Shown: positions 17,662 through 25,588 of the stretch, in pieces | Layout of the letters: every line of letters begins with the position of its first letter | Position numbering within the stretch: the stretch's first letter is position 1 | Notes under the pieces: generated by a model | Seen by the model: the letters and a program-made list of their open reading frames with translations, nothing else | Told to the model about the DNA's origin: nothing | The model's database searches: none | Source: Macrococcoides animalis | GTDB taxonomy: Bacteria > Bacillota > Bacilli > Staphylococcales > Staphylococcaceae | Direction of reading: 5' to 3' | NCBI RefSeq assembly: GCF_047425875.1 | Contig: NZ_CP179727.1 | Coordinates: 1,984,001-2,048,000, forward strand | DNA: 64,000 bases | Made by a program: the position numbers and the translations under genes

Positions 17662-19071
17662 TTATTTATTATAGTTATGTGGATCAAAGTTATCTTTCTT
17701 AAATCCACCTTGTGCAGCATACATAATTGCTAGTAATACAAACCAAATTGGTGAAACAAGTAATCCCATCCTTGTATCTTCAGCCATAAATAATAATCCA
17801 AATACGAATAAGAAGAAGATAGCAATGGCTGAAATTTTTCCACCTGGCATCTTATAAATACTTGTTTGATGTAGGTCTGGTCTACGTTTTAAATATACCA
17901 AGTATGCAGATAAGATGATTGACCAAACGACGATAAAGAATACTGTTGCAACAGTTGTTACTAATGTAAATACTGCGTTAGCATTTGGCATTACGTAATT
18001 TAATAGTACTGATAAAAGTAATAACACACTTGAGAATATAACAGCATTTGCAGGTACACCTGCTTTATTTGTGCGTTGGAAGAAACTGTTGTTTCCTTTA
18101 GAGTAGTTTTTACTTAATCCAAATAACATACGGCTGTTTGAGAAAATCCCACTGTTACATGATGATGCTGCTGACGTAATAACTACAAAGTTAATTAAAC
18201 TTGCAGCAAATCCGATACCGATTAAGCCAAAGAACTTAACGAAAGGACTTTCATTCGGGTCAATCTTATCCCAAGGTGTTACACTCATTATGATAATTAG
18301 TGAACCGATATAGAATAGTACGATACGCATGGGCACACTATTTATCGCACGCGGCAATGTTTTTTCAGGATCTTGTGCTTCTCCTGCTGTAACGCCTATT
18401 AACTCAATACCTACGAAACTAAATATAGCCATTTGGAAACTTAATAGGAAACCATTTGTTCCGTTTGGGAAGAACCCATTATGTGACCATAAATTAGTGA
18501 TAGAAGCCACACCAAAGTTTGTTTTAAATCCGATAAAGATTAGTACAATACCAGTAATTATTAAAGCAACGATTGTGATAACTTTTATTAATGCAAACCA
18601 GAATTCAAGTTCCCCGAATAATTTAGCTGTTAATAAATTTAAGAACATCAGTACGACAATACATAACAATGATGATAACCATGTAGGAAAGTCTGGCCAC
18701 CAGAATTGGACGTACTTTGCAATGGCTGTTACTTCTGCCATACCAGTAACGACCCAACAGAACCAATATGTCCATCCAGTAATATATCCCGCGAAATCCC
18801 CTAAATAATCACGTGCGATATCAGTAAATGAATGATAATTCGTATTGGATAGTAATAATTCTCCTAAACCTCGCATAAATAGAAATAAAAATAAACCGAT
18901 AATAAGGTAAGTAAGTAGAATAGATGGGCCGGCTAAGTTTATAGATTTCCCCGCACCTAAGAACAAGCCAGTCCCAATTGCGCCTCCGATTGCGATTAAC
19001 TGGATGTGGCGATTAGAGAGTGAACGTTGTAAATCATTATTATCTTCGATGACTCTTTGATGTTTAGACAT
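17662..19071 (-). CDS. Amino-acid permease, CycA-like
   Basis: A 469-residue APC-superfamily transporter with about 12 membrane segments, beginning at residue 22. The loop GGAIGTGLFLGAGKSINLAG (residues 28-47) is the substrate-binding signature, and WTYWFCW near residue 101 resembles D-serine/D-alanine/glycine carriers of the CycA type. AGEAQDPEKTLPRAI after helix 6 is a general family motif. Proton-coupled uptake of D-alanine, D-serine or glycine is the best guess; an asparagine or other neutral amino-acid substrate cannot be excluded. It lies alone on the minus strand, converging on pyk, and a long AT-rich gap separates it from citZ. Confidence 0.82.
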   Translation of the reverse strand: MSKHQRVIEDNNDLQRSLSNRHIQLIAIGGAIGTGLFLGAGKSINLAGPSILLTYLIIGLFLFLFMRGLGELLLSNTNYHSFTDIARDYLGDFAGYITGWTYWFCWVVTGMAEVTAIAKYVQFWWPDFPTWLSSLLCIVVLMFLNLLTAKLFGELEFWFALIKVITIVALIITGIVLIFIGFKTNFGVASITNLWSHNGFFPNGTNGFLLSFQMAIFSFVGIELIGVTAGEAQDPEKTLPRAINSVPMRIVLFYIGSLIIIMSVTPWDKIDPNESPFVKFFGLIGIGFAASLINFVVITSAASSCNSGIFSNSRMLFGLSKNYSKGNNSFFQRTNKAGVPANAVIFSSVLLLLSVLLNYVMPNANAVFTLVTTVATVFFIVVWSIILSAYLVYLKRRPDLHQTSIYKMPGGKISAIAIFFLFVFGLLFMAEDTRMGLLVSPIWFVLLAIMYAAQGGFKKDNFDPHNYNK

Positions 19072-19242
19072 AAATAACCCCTTTTCCGTTTAGTAATATT
19101 ATTATCTTACTATTTGCAAAAAATTACAAACCTTATTTTAAATATTCTTAATATTTTTAAGAATTAGTTAAATAATAAGTTTGAAATTTAAACATAAGTA
19201 AAAGTTATCACGAAAGATAAAGTTTTCTAAGTTCCTAATTCA

Positions 19243-19292
19243 TTCACAAATGCATCTTATTTGGATATAATTAAGTTGTGAAAGCCATTACA
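19243..19292 (+). promoter_or_regulatory. citZ promoter with weak cre-like site
   Basis: TTCACA (19243-19248) and TATAAT (19266-19271) are spaced by 17 bases. GTGAAAGCCATTACA at 19278-19292, at the expected start point, matches the cre consensus with two mismatches. CcpA control of citrate synthase is known in bacilli and staphylococci; this particular site is only a candidate. Confidence 0.55.
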
Positions 19293-19334
19293 TTTGGCAT
19301 AACAAAAATAATATAGTGCAAAGGGGAGTCAAAA

Positions 19335-20453
19335 ATGGCAGAGATAGTAAAGGGTCTTGAGGGTATTGTAGCTTCAAATACTAAAGTAAGTTCAATTATT
19401 GGAGATCAATTAACGTATGCGGGGTATGAAATCGATGATTTAACTGAAAATGCTCAATTTGAAGAAGTTGTTTTTTTATTATGGAATTTCCGATTACCTA
19501 ACGCTGAAGAATTATCACAATTTAGAAAAGAATTATTTGAAAATATGACTCTACATCCAAGAATGTACAGTCATTTTGAAGATTATGCAGCTGATCACGT
19601 TCATCCGATGACGGGTTTACGTACATCATTATCATATTTAGCACACTTCGATCCAAGAGCTGATGAATTTAACGAAGATGCGCACATGAATAAAGCGATT
19701 CGTATTCAAGCTAAAGTTGCTTCATTAGTTGCAGCATTTGCTCGTGTACGTCAAGGTAAGTCAGTTGTTAAACCGAAAGAGGATTTAAGTTATGCTGCAA
19801 ACTTCTTATATATGCTATTTGGAGAAGAACCAACTGAAGTTCAAGAAGAAGGATTCAATAAAGCGTTAATATTACATGCAGATCATGAATTGAATGCTTC
19901 TACATTTACTGCACGTGTGGCAGTATCTACATTATCAGATATGTATTCAGGAATTGTTGCGGCTTCTGGCGCATTAAAAGGACCATTACATGGTGGTGCA
20001 AATGAGCAAGTTATGAAGATGTTGGATGAAATAGGTACATTAGATAATGTTGATGCATATGTAGCTGACAAGATTGCTAACAAAGAAAAAATCATGGGAT
20101 TTGGACACCGTGTTTATAAAAATGGAGATCCTCGTGCGAAATATTTAAAAGAAATGTCTCGCAAAATCACTGACGAAACGGGTCAAAAAGAATTATTTGA
20201 AATGTCAGTAAGAATTGCTGAAATTTTAAAAGAAGAAAAAGGATTATTACCTAACGTTGATTTTTATTCGGCAACTGTATACCATTCAATGGGAATTGAA
20301 CATGATTTATTTACACCAATCTTTGCGGTATCTAGAACTGCAGGTTGGATTGCACATATCTTAGAGCAATATAGCGATAACCGTATTATCCGACCACGTG
20401 CAACTTATGTTGGCGAAGTAGGTCGTAAATATAATCCAATTGAGGAAAGATAA
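19335..20453 (+). CDS. citZ: Citrate synthase
   Basis: Citrate synthase condenses oxaloacetate and acetyl-CoA, the entry step of the TCA cycle. The 372-residue length fits the small dimeric Gram-positive class. The active-site segments LHADHELNASTF (His), GPLHGGAN (His) and IMGFGHRVYKNGDPRAK are intact, as is the catalytic Asp in VDFYSATVYH. The ribosome site is AAAGGGGAG. icd follows after 75 bases and then mdh, giving the citZ-icd-mdh order known from Bacillus subtilis. In staphylococci only citZ and icd occur. Confidence 0.96.
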   Translation: MAEIVKGLEGIVASNTKVSSIIGDQLTYAGYEIDDLTENAQFEEVVFLLWNFRLPNAEELSQFRKELFENMTLHPRMYSHFEDYAADHVHPMTGLRTSLSYLAHFDPRADEFNEDAHMNKAIRIQAKVASLVAAFARVRQGKSVVKPKEDLSYAANFLYMLFGEEPTEVQEEGFNKALILHADHELNASTFTARVAVSTLSDMYSGIVAASGALKGPLHGGANEQVMKMLDEIGTLDNVDAYVADKIANKEKIMGFGHRVYKNGDPRAKYLKEMSRKITDETGQKELFEMSVRIAEILKEEKGLLPNVDFYSATVYHSMGIEHDLFTPIFAVSRTAGWIAHILEQYSDNRIIRPRATYVGEVGRKYNPIEER

Positions 20454-20528
20454 TTTGCATTTTGTGATTTTAATTTGGGTAAATAGAGGTTGAAAGTAAT
20501 TTAATTATATAACTGGAGGCAATTAATA

Positions 20529-21791
20529 ATGGCAGAAAAAATTACAAATAATAATGGTGTGTTAAATGTACCGAACAATCCAATAGTACCTTATATCATT
20601 GGTGACGGTACTGGTCCTGACATTTGGAACGCAGCTGTACGTGTATTAGATGCTGCAGTAGAAAAAGCATACAATGGCGAGAAAAAAATCGAATGGAAAG
20701 AAGTACTAGCGGGACAGAAAGCTTTTGATAATACTGGCGAATGGTTACCACAAGAAACTTTAGATACAATTCAAGAATATTTAATCGCGATAAAAGGTCC
20801 TTTAACGACGCCAATCGGTGGGGGTATTCGTTCATTAAATGTTGCTTTACGTCAAGAGTTAGATTTGTTCGTTTGTCTTCGTCCTGTAAGATATTTCGAA
20901 GGTGTACCTTCACCAGTTAAACGTCCAGAAGATACTGATATGGTTATTTTCCGTGAAAACACAGAAGATATTTATGCAGGTATTGAGTATAAAGAAGGAT
21001 CAGAAGAAGTTAAAAAAGTTATAGAATTCTTACAAAATGAAATGGGTGCTAAAAATATTCGTTTCCCTGAGACTTCAGGAATTGGGATTAAACCTGTTTC
21101 AAAAGAAGGTACTGAGCGTTTAGTGCGTGCAGCAATTAATTATGCTCTTGAGCAAGGCCGTAAGTCTTTAACATTAGTACACAAAGGGAATATTATGAAG
21201 TTTACTGAAGGTGCATTTAAACAATGGGGTTACGATTTAGCTGAACGTGAATTCGGAGAAAAAGTTTTCACTTGGAATCAATATGATAAAATTAAGGAAG
21301 CTGAGGGTGCTGAAGTAGCTGATAAAGCTCAAAATGAAGCAATCGCAGCCGGAAAATTATTGGTGAAAGATTCGATTGCCGATATTTTCTTACAACAGAT
21401 ATTAACGCGTCCTGCTGAGTTTGATGTTGTAGCAACAATGAATTTAAATGGTGACTATATCAGCGATGCACTAGCAGCTCAAGTGGGTGGTATCGGAATT
21501 GCTCCAGGTGCAAACATCAACTATGAAACTGGACATGCTATCTTTGAAGCAACACACGGTACAGCACCTAAATATGCAGGTTTAGATAAAGTAAACCCTT
21601 CTTCTGTTATTTTGAGTGGTGTGTTAATGTTAGATCACTTAGGATGGAAAGAAGCAGGAGAATTAATCACGAAATCAATGGAAACTTCTATTGCGTCTAA
21701 AGTTGTAACATATGACTTTGCACGTTTAATGGATGGAGCTAAAGAAGTGAAATGTTCAGAGTTCGCAGACGAATTAATTAAAAACATGTAA
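20529..21791 (+). CDS. icd: Isocitrate dehydrogenase, NADP type
   Basis: Icd oxidises isocitrate to 2-oxoglutarate and is a main source of NADPH. The 420-residue protein has the substrate-loop segment GIRSLNVALRQELD, in which the Ser is the residue phosphorylated in the E. coli enzyme, and the NADP region ATHGTAPKYAG. The ATG at 20529 follows ACTGGAGGC. A hairpin with a T-run lies between its stop and mdh, so part of the transcripts probably end there. Confidence 0.96.
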   Translation: MAEKITNNNGVLNVPNNPIVPYIIGDGTGPDIWNAAVRVLDAAVEKAYNGEKKIEWKEVLAGQKAFDNTGEWLPQETLDTIQEYLIAIKGPLTTPIGGGIRSLNVALRQELDLFVCLRPVRYFEGVPSPVKRPEDTDMVIFRENTEDIYAGIEYKEGSEEVKKVIEFLQNEMGAKNIRFPETSGIGIKPVSKEGTERLVRAAINYALEQGRKSLTLVHKGNIMKFTEGAFKQWGYDLAEREFGEKVFTWNQYDKIKEAEGAEVADKAQNEAIAAGKLLVKDSIADIFLQQILTRPAEFDVVATMNLNGDYISDALAAQVGGIGIAPGANINYETGHAIFEATHGTAPKYAGLDKVNPSSVILSGVLMLDHLGWKEAGELITKSMETSIASKVVTYDFARLMDGAKEVKCSEFADELIKNM

Positions 21792-21808
21792 TTAATATTA
21801 AAATATAG

Positions 21809-21850
21809 GGATAGTAATATGAATGTTATTCATCATTACTATCCTTTTTT
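21809..21850 (+). terminator. Terminator or attenuator between icd and mdh
   Basis: GGATAGTAAT, ATGAAT, a GTT loop, ATTCAT, a bulged C and ATTACTATCC build a stem of about 16 pairs followed by seven T. The T-run then pairs with an A-run that leads into the mdh ribosome site, giving a second small palindrome (21843-21860). Readthrough would supply mdh. Confidence 0.85.
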
Positions 21851-21870
21851 TAAAAAAAGGAGGATTCATC

Positions 21871-22803
21871 ATGCCAAAGAAAAAGATTTCAATTGTTGGT
21901 AGTGGTTTTACAGGTTCAACAGCAGCCTTTATAGCAGCAACAAAAGGACTAGCAGATATTGTTTTAGTGGACACTTATGGTAGTTTAGATCCGACAACGG
22001 GAAAAGCATTAGATATATCACAAGCAATGCCTATTCTCCATCAAAATGTGAATATTAAATCAAGTAATGATTATAAGGATACTAAAGATTCTGATGTCGT
22101 ATTAATTACTTCAGGTATTGCGCGTAAGCCTGGTATGACACGTGATGATTTAGTGCAAACAAATCAAGGTATTGTAGAAGCAGCAACAAAAGAAATAGTG
22201 AAATACTCTCCAAACTGTATTATTATCGTCTTAACAAATCCGGTAGATGCAATGACATACGCTGTTTATAAAGCATCTGGATTTGAATCAAATCGTGTTA
22301 TAGGTCAATCAGGTGTATTAGACACTGCACGTTTTAGAACATTCGTAGCTGACAGTTTAAATGTAGCAGTTACTGATGTAACAGGATTTGTATTAGGAGG
22401 ACATGGTGATACGATGGTACCTTTAATTCGATATGCCTCAGTAAGTGGTGTTCCATTAACGGATTTAATGGATTCAGAGACCATTGAATCCATTGTTGAT
22501 AGAACACGTAAAGGAGGGGCTGAAATTGTAAATTTATTAGGTACAGGTTCAGCTTATTATGCACCAGCGGCAGCAATGGTTGAAATGGCTGAAGCAATTC
22601 TTAATGATAGTCATCGTGTCTTGCCTGCCATTGCTTATTTAAATGGCGAATTTAATCAAAATGATATTTATATAGGTGTGCCGGTTGTATTAAATAAAGA
22701 TGGTGTAGAAAAAATAGTTGAATTACAACTGACTGTAGAAGAGCAGAAAGCTTTTGCTGATTCCGCGGAATCGGTTATTTCTGCAATACAATCATTGAAG
22801 TAA
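21871..22803 (+). CDS. mdh: Malate dehydrogenase
   Basis: NAD-dependent malate dehydrogenase interconverts malate and oxaloacetate. The frame is open further upstream, but AGGAGG (21858-21863) places the start at the ATG at 21871 (MPKKKISIVG), giving 310 residues. The NAD-binding loop SGFTGSTAAF, the ITSGIARKPGM segment with substrate Arg, and the catalytic GGHGDTMVPL are present. The Arg-rich mobile loop marks malate rather than lactate specificity. Staphylococcus aureus relies on a quinone-linked enzyme instead, so this gene separates the organism from that species. Confidence 0.93.
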   Translation: MPKKKISIVGSGFTGSTAAFIAATKGLADIVLVDTYGSLDPTTGKALDISQAMPILHQNVNIKSSNDYKDTKDSDVVLITSGIARKPGMTRDDLVQTNQGIVEAATKEIVKYSPNCIIIVLTNPVDAMTYAVYKASGFESNRVIGQSGVLDTARFRTFVADSLNVAVTDVTGFVLGGHGDTMVPLIRYASVSGVPLTDLMDSETIESIVDRTRKGGAEIVNLLGTGSAYYAPAAAMVEMAEAILNDSHRVLPAIAYLNGEFNQNDIYIGVPVVLNKDGVEKIVELQLTVEEQKAFADSAESVISAIQSLK

Positions 22804-22884
22804 TCAATATAATGTTAATTGATTAAATTTTTTTGAAAAACCTCCGAATTGTAAAGATAGTGTAAATTATTCGGCTGTTGCTTG

Positions 22885-22920
22885 AAGAATATTGATTTGT
22901 TGTAGCATTTCAATATTCTT
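22885..22920 (+). terminator. Possible weak terminator after mdh
   Basis: AAGAATATTGA and TCAATATTCTT form perfect 11-base arms around a 14-base loop, followed by a short T-run. It lies just upstream of a TATAAT box (22927-22932) that may serve phoP. Confidence 0.5.
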
Positions 22921-22961
22921 TTAAGATATAATACAATTGTATAATTGTTTGGAGGGATTGG

Positions 22962-23675
22962 ATGAGTCAGAAGGTTTTAGTAGTAGACGATGAACAATCA
23001 ATCGTAACTTTACTACAATATAATTTGCAACAGTCAGGTTTCGAAGTTGTAACAGCCTATGATGGCGAAGAAGGTTTAGAAAAGATATTTAGCGAAAAAC
23101 CTGACATCGTTGTTTTAGATTTAATGTTACCTAAGATGGATGGCGTAGAAGTTTGCAAATCTGTTCGAAATGAAAAGAATCAAGTGCCAATATTAATGTT
23201 AACTGCAAAGGACGACGAATTCGATAAAGTACTTGGATTAGAATTAGGTGCAGATGATTATATGACAAAGCCGTTTTCTCCAAGAGAAGTTATTGCACGA
23301 ATTAAAGCAATTCTTCGTCGTTCAAATGCATTAAAAATGGTGGAAGAAGAAAAAGGTAATAAAGAAATAGTGATTGGTAAAATTAAAGTATTACCAGAAC
23401 ATTTTGAAGCATATCGTAATGATGTGTTATTGGATTTAACTCCGAAAGAATTTGAGTTACTTATTTACTTACTTGAACGCCAAGGTCGTGTGATTACACG
23501 TGAACATATGTTGAACTCTGTATGGAACTATGAATTTGCAGGAGACTCTCGTATTGTAGATGTACATATTAGCCACTTACGTGAAAAGATTGAAGAAAAT
23601 CCGAAACAGCCACAATACATTAAGACAGTACGTGGTCTTGGATATAAGTTAGAGAATCCTAAGCGTAATGATTAG
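22962..23675 (+). CDS. phoP: PhoP response regulator
   Basis: An OmpR/PhoB-family response regulator of 237 residues that would control phosphate-starvation genes. The receiver domain has the acidic pair DD at residues 9-10, the phospho-acceptor Asp53 in VVLDLMLPKMDG, and Thr/Lys at LTAKD and TKPFSP. The winged-helix domain (about 130-235) includes LTPKEFELL and the closing RGLGYKL. GGAGGGATTGG precedes the ATG. It overlaps phoR by eight bases. Confidence 0.92.
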   Translation: MSQKVLVVDDEQSIVTLLQYNLQQSGFEVVTAYDGEEGLEKIFSEKPDIVVLDLMLPKMDGVEVCKSVRNEKNQVPILMLTAKDDEFDKVLGLELGADDYMTKPFSPREVIARIKAILRRSNALKMVEEEKGNKEIVIGKIKVLPEHFEAYRNDVLLDLTPKEFELLIYLLERQGRVITREHMLNSVWNYEFAGDSRIVDVHISHLREKIEENPKQPQYIKTVRGLGYKLENPKRND

Positions 23676-25383
23676 TTTTAAAAGTAGATTGTTATTAATG
23701 CTTACAACATTTATTGTTGTAAGCTTTCTTTTAATAGGAACACTATTGCATCTTACACTGGCTGATTTATTAATACAAAATGATAAAGAGACCATTACGA
23801 AAGATGCAAAAATATTTGATGCGTACGTTAGTGGCGACGAACGTATAAAAAAATTTATTCAGTCTTATGAAGATTCATATCAAAGTTCAATTTTAATATT
23901 AGATAAAAATCAACATGTTATTTATAAGTCAAAGGGAATTACCAAGCACCAGTTTGATCGTTTTATAACCAAATATACACTTGAGAATAATAATCAGGTG
24001 AATTATCGTTATGAAGGCTCAATTGAAAAAAGTTTATTGCGATATAAAGATAAAAATACAGTATATATATTGAGTGAAAATACGACAGTCAAAGATGTAG
24101 AATCAACATTAATAAAATATTTCTCTATTGCATTATTATGTATGATACCTATAATTTTTATCATCGTTCGCTATGTCAATAAAAGCTATATACAGCCCAT
24201 TAAAGAAGTGACTTATGCTTCGAAATTATTGGCGGATGGCAATTACAAAGTACGTGTTCCGGAGAGTAGTGTGACAGAGACAAAAGAATTATTCAAATCA
24301 ACCAACGTATTAGCCCGAACATTACAAGATTTAAATAACGAACAGAAGTTACAACGTAACAGACTAGAAACAACACTTCAAAATATTCCAAGTGCGACGA
24401 TGTTAGTTAATAATCATGGAGAAGTTGCAATTGCGAATGAAACATATATTAACTTATTTAATAAGCGACAGCCGATTGAACATGGACATTACGAAACGGT
24501 CATTAAAAATCAATTTATTAAAAAAATGATTAAGGAAGCTATTGCAGTAGAAAAACCGGTTAATGACACTTTAAACTTAACAGTTAATGTGCATAAGAAG
24601 TATTTTGATGTGGCCGTTGTACCTGTATTATCAAAGAAACGCAAGAAGATTGAAGGCATAGTAATCGTACTCCATGATATTACGCAACTAAAATCTTTAG
24701 AACAAATGCGTAAAGACTTCGTTGCCAATGTTTCTCATGAATTGAAGACGCCAATTACAAGTATTAAAGGATTTACTGAAACGTTAATTGATGGAGCTAA
24801 AGATGAACCAGAAACACTAGATATGTTCTTAGAAATTATATTGAAAGAATCCAATCGCATACAAGTGTTAGTGAGTGAGTTATTGGAACTTTCGAAAATA
24901 GAACAAGCAAATCACTTTGAGATGACTAAAGTGAATTTGCCACAGAAAGTATTCAATAGTGTAGAAGTAGTACATCCTCTTGCGGAAAAGAAAAATATAA
25001 AATTTAATTTAGATTTCGAAAAAGATTTATATGTACTTGCTGAACCAAGTAAGTTAAAACAAGTAGTAATAAATTTACTTTCAAATGCAATTAATTATTC
25101 ATATGACGATGCAAGTATCACTATTAAAGTTTTCCAAAAAGACCGAAATTGTATCTTAGAGATAACAGATGAAGGTATAGGGATTGCACCGGAAGAACAA
25201 ATGCGAATTTTTGAAAGATTTTATCGTGTGGATAAAGCGCGTAGCCGTGATTCTGGCGGTACGGGTTTAGGCCTATCAATAGTGAAACATATCATCGAAG
25301 TTTTTAAAGGTGAAATTGAAGTTGAAAGTGAAGTTGGTGTTGGAACGACTTTCAGAATTATATTAAAACAACATATTTATTGA
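23668..25383 (+). CDS. phoR: PhoR sensor histidine kinase
   Basis: A membrane sensor kinase of 571 residues, partner of PhoP. Helix 1 lies at about residues 8-31 and helix 2 at about 150-168, enclosing an extracytoplasmic sensor domain. Then come a HAMP linker (about 170-225), a PAS domain (about 235-345), the phosphoacceptor His in VANVSHELKTPITSI (near residue 360), and an HATPase with VVINLLSNAINYS, DEGIGIAPEE and GGTGLGLSIVKHI. Its start overlaps phoP, and the operon ends at the hairpin downstream. Confidence 0.92.
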   Translation: MISFKSRLLLMLTTFIVVSFLLIGTLLHLTLADLLIQNDKETITKDAKIFDAYVSGDERIKKFIQSYEDSYQSSILILDKNQHVIYKSKGITKHQFDRFITKYTLENNNQVNYRYEGSIEKSLLRYKDKNTVYILSENTTVKDVESTLIKYFSIALLCMIPIIFIIVRYVNKSYIQPIKEVTYASKLLADGNYKVRVPESSVTETKELFKSTNVLARTLQDLNNEQKLQRNRLETTLQNIPSATMLVNNHGEVAIANETYINLFNKRQPIEHGHYETVIKNQFIKKMIKEAIAVEKPVNDTLNLTVNVHKKYFDVAVVPVLSKKRKKIEGIVIVLHDITQLKSLEQMRKDFVANVSHELKTPITSIKGFTETLIDGAKDEPETLDMFLEIILKESNRIQVLVSELLELSKIEQANHFEMTKVNLPQKVFNSVEVVHPLAEKKNIKFNLDFEKDLYVLAEPSKLKQVVINLLSNAINYSYDDASITIKVFQKDRNCILEITDEGIGIAPEEQMRIFERFYRVDKARSRDSGGTGLGLSIVKHIIEVFKGEIEVESEVGVGTTFRIILKQHIY

Positions 25384-25462
25384 AACTTTACTTCATATTT
25401 ACACTAAATTAACAAACAATGATTATAATAATAGGTAGACCCCTTCATTTTAGATGAAGAGA

Positions 25463-25502
25463 AACACAAGTGACTTTGAAGCAATCACTTGTGTTTTTTT
25501 TT
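25463..25502 (+). terminator. Terminator of phoPR
   Basis: AACACAAGTGA and TCACTTGTGTT form an 11-base stem followed by nine T. A smaller stem, CTTCAT and ATGAAG, lies directly upstream at 25443-25459. Confidence 0.92.
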
Positions 25503-25588
25503 GCTATTTTTAATATTACTATCCCTTTAAATATGTCTCAAATAGAAGATGTGATAGACTAGAATAGACATAAGATGGAGGTAGAATA

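Noticed and set aside
20596..20913. Open frame of 105 codons on the minus strand opposite icd
   Set aside because: No ribosome site, and the plus strand is a conserved enzyme; the frame is a shadow of its codon pattern.
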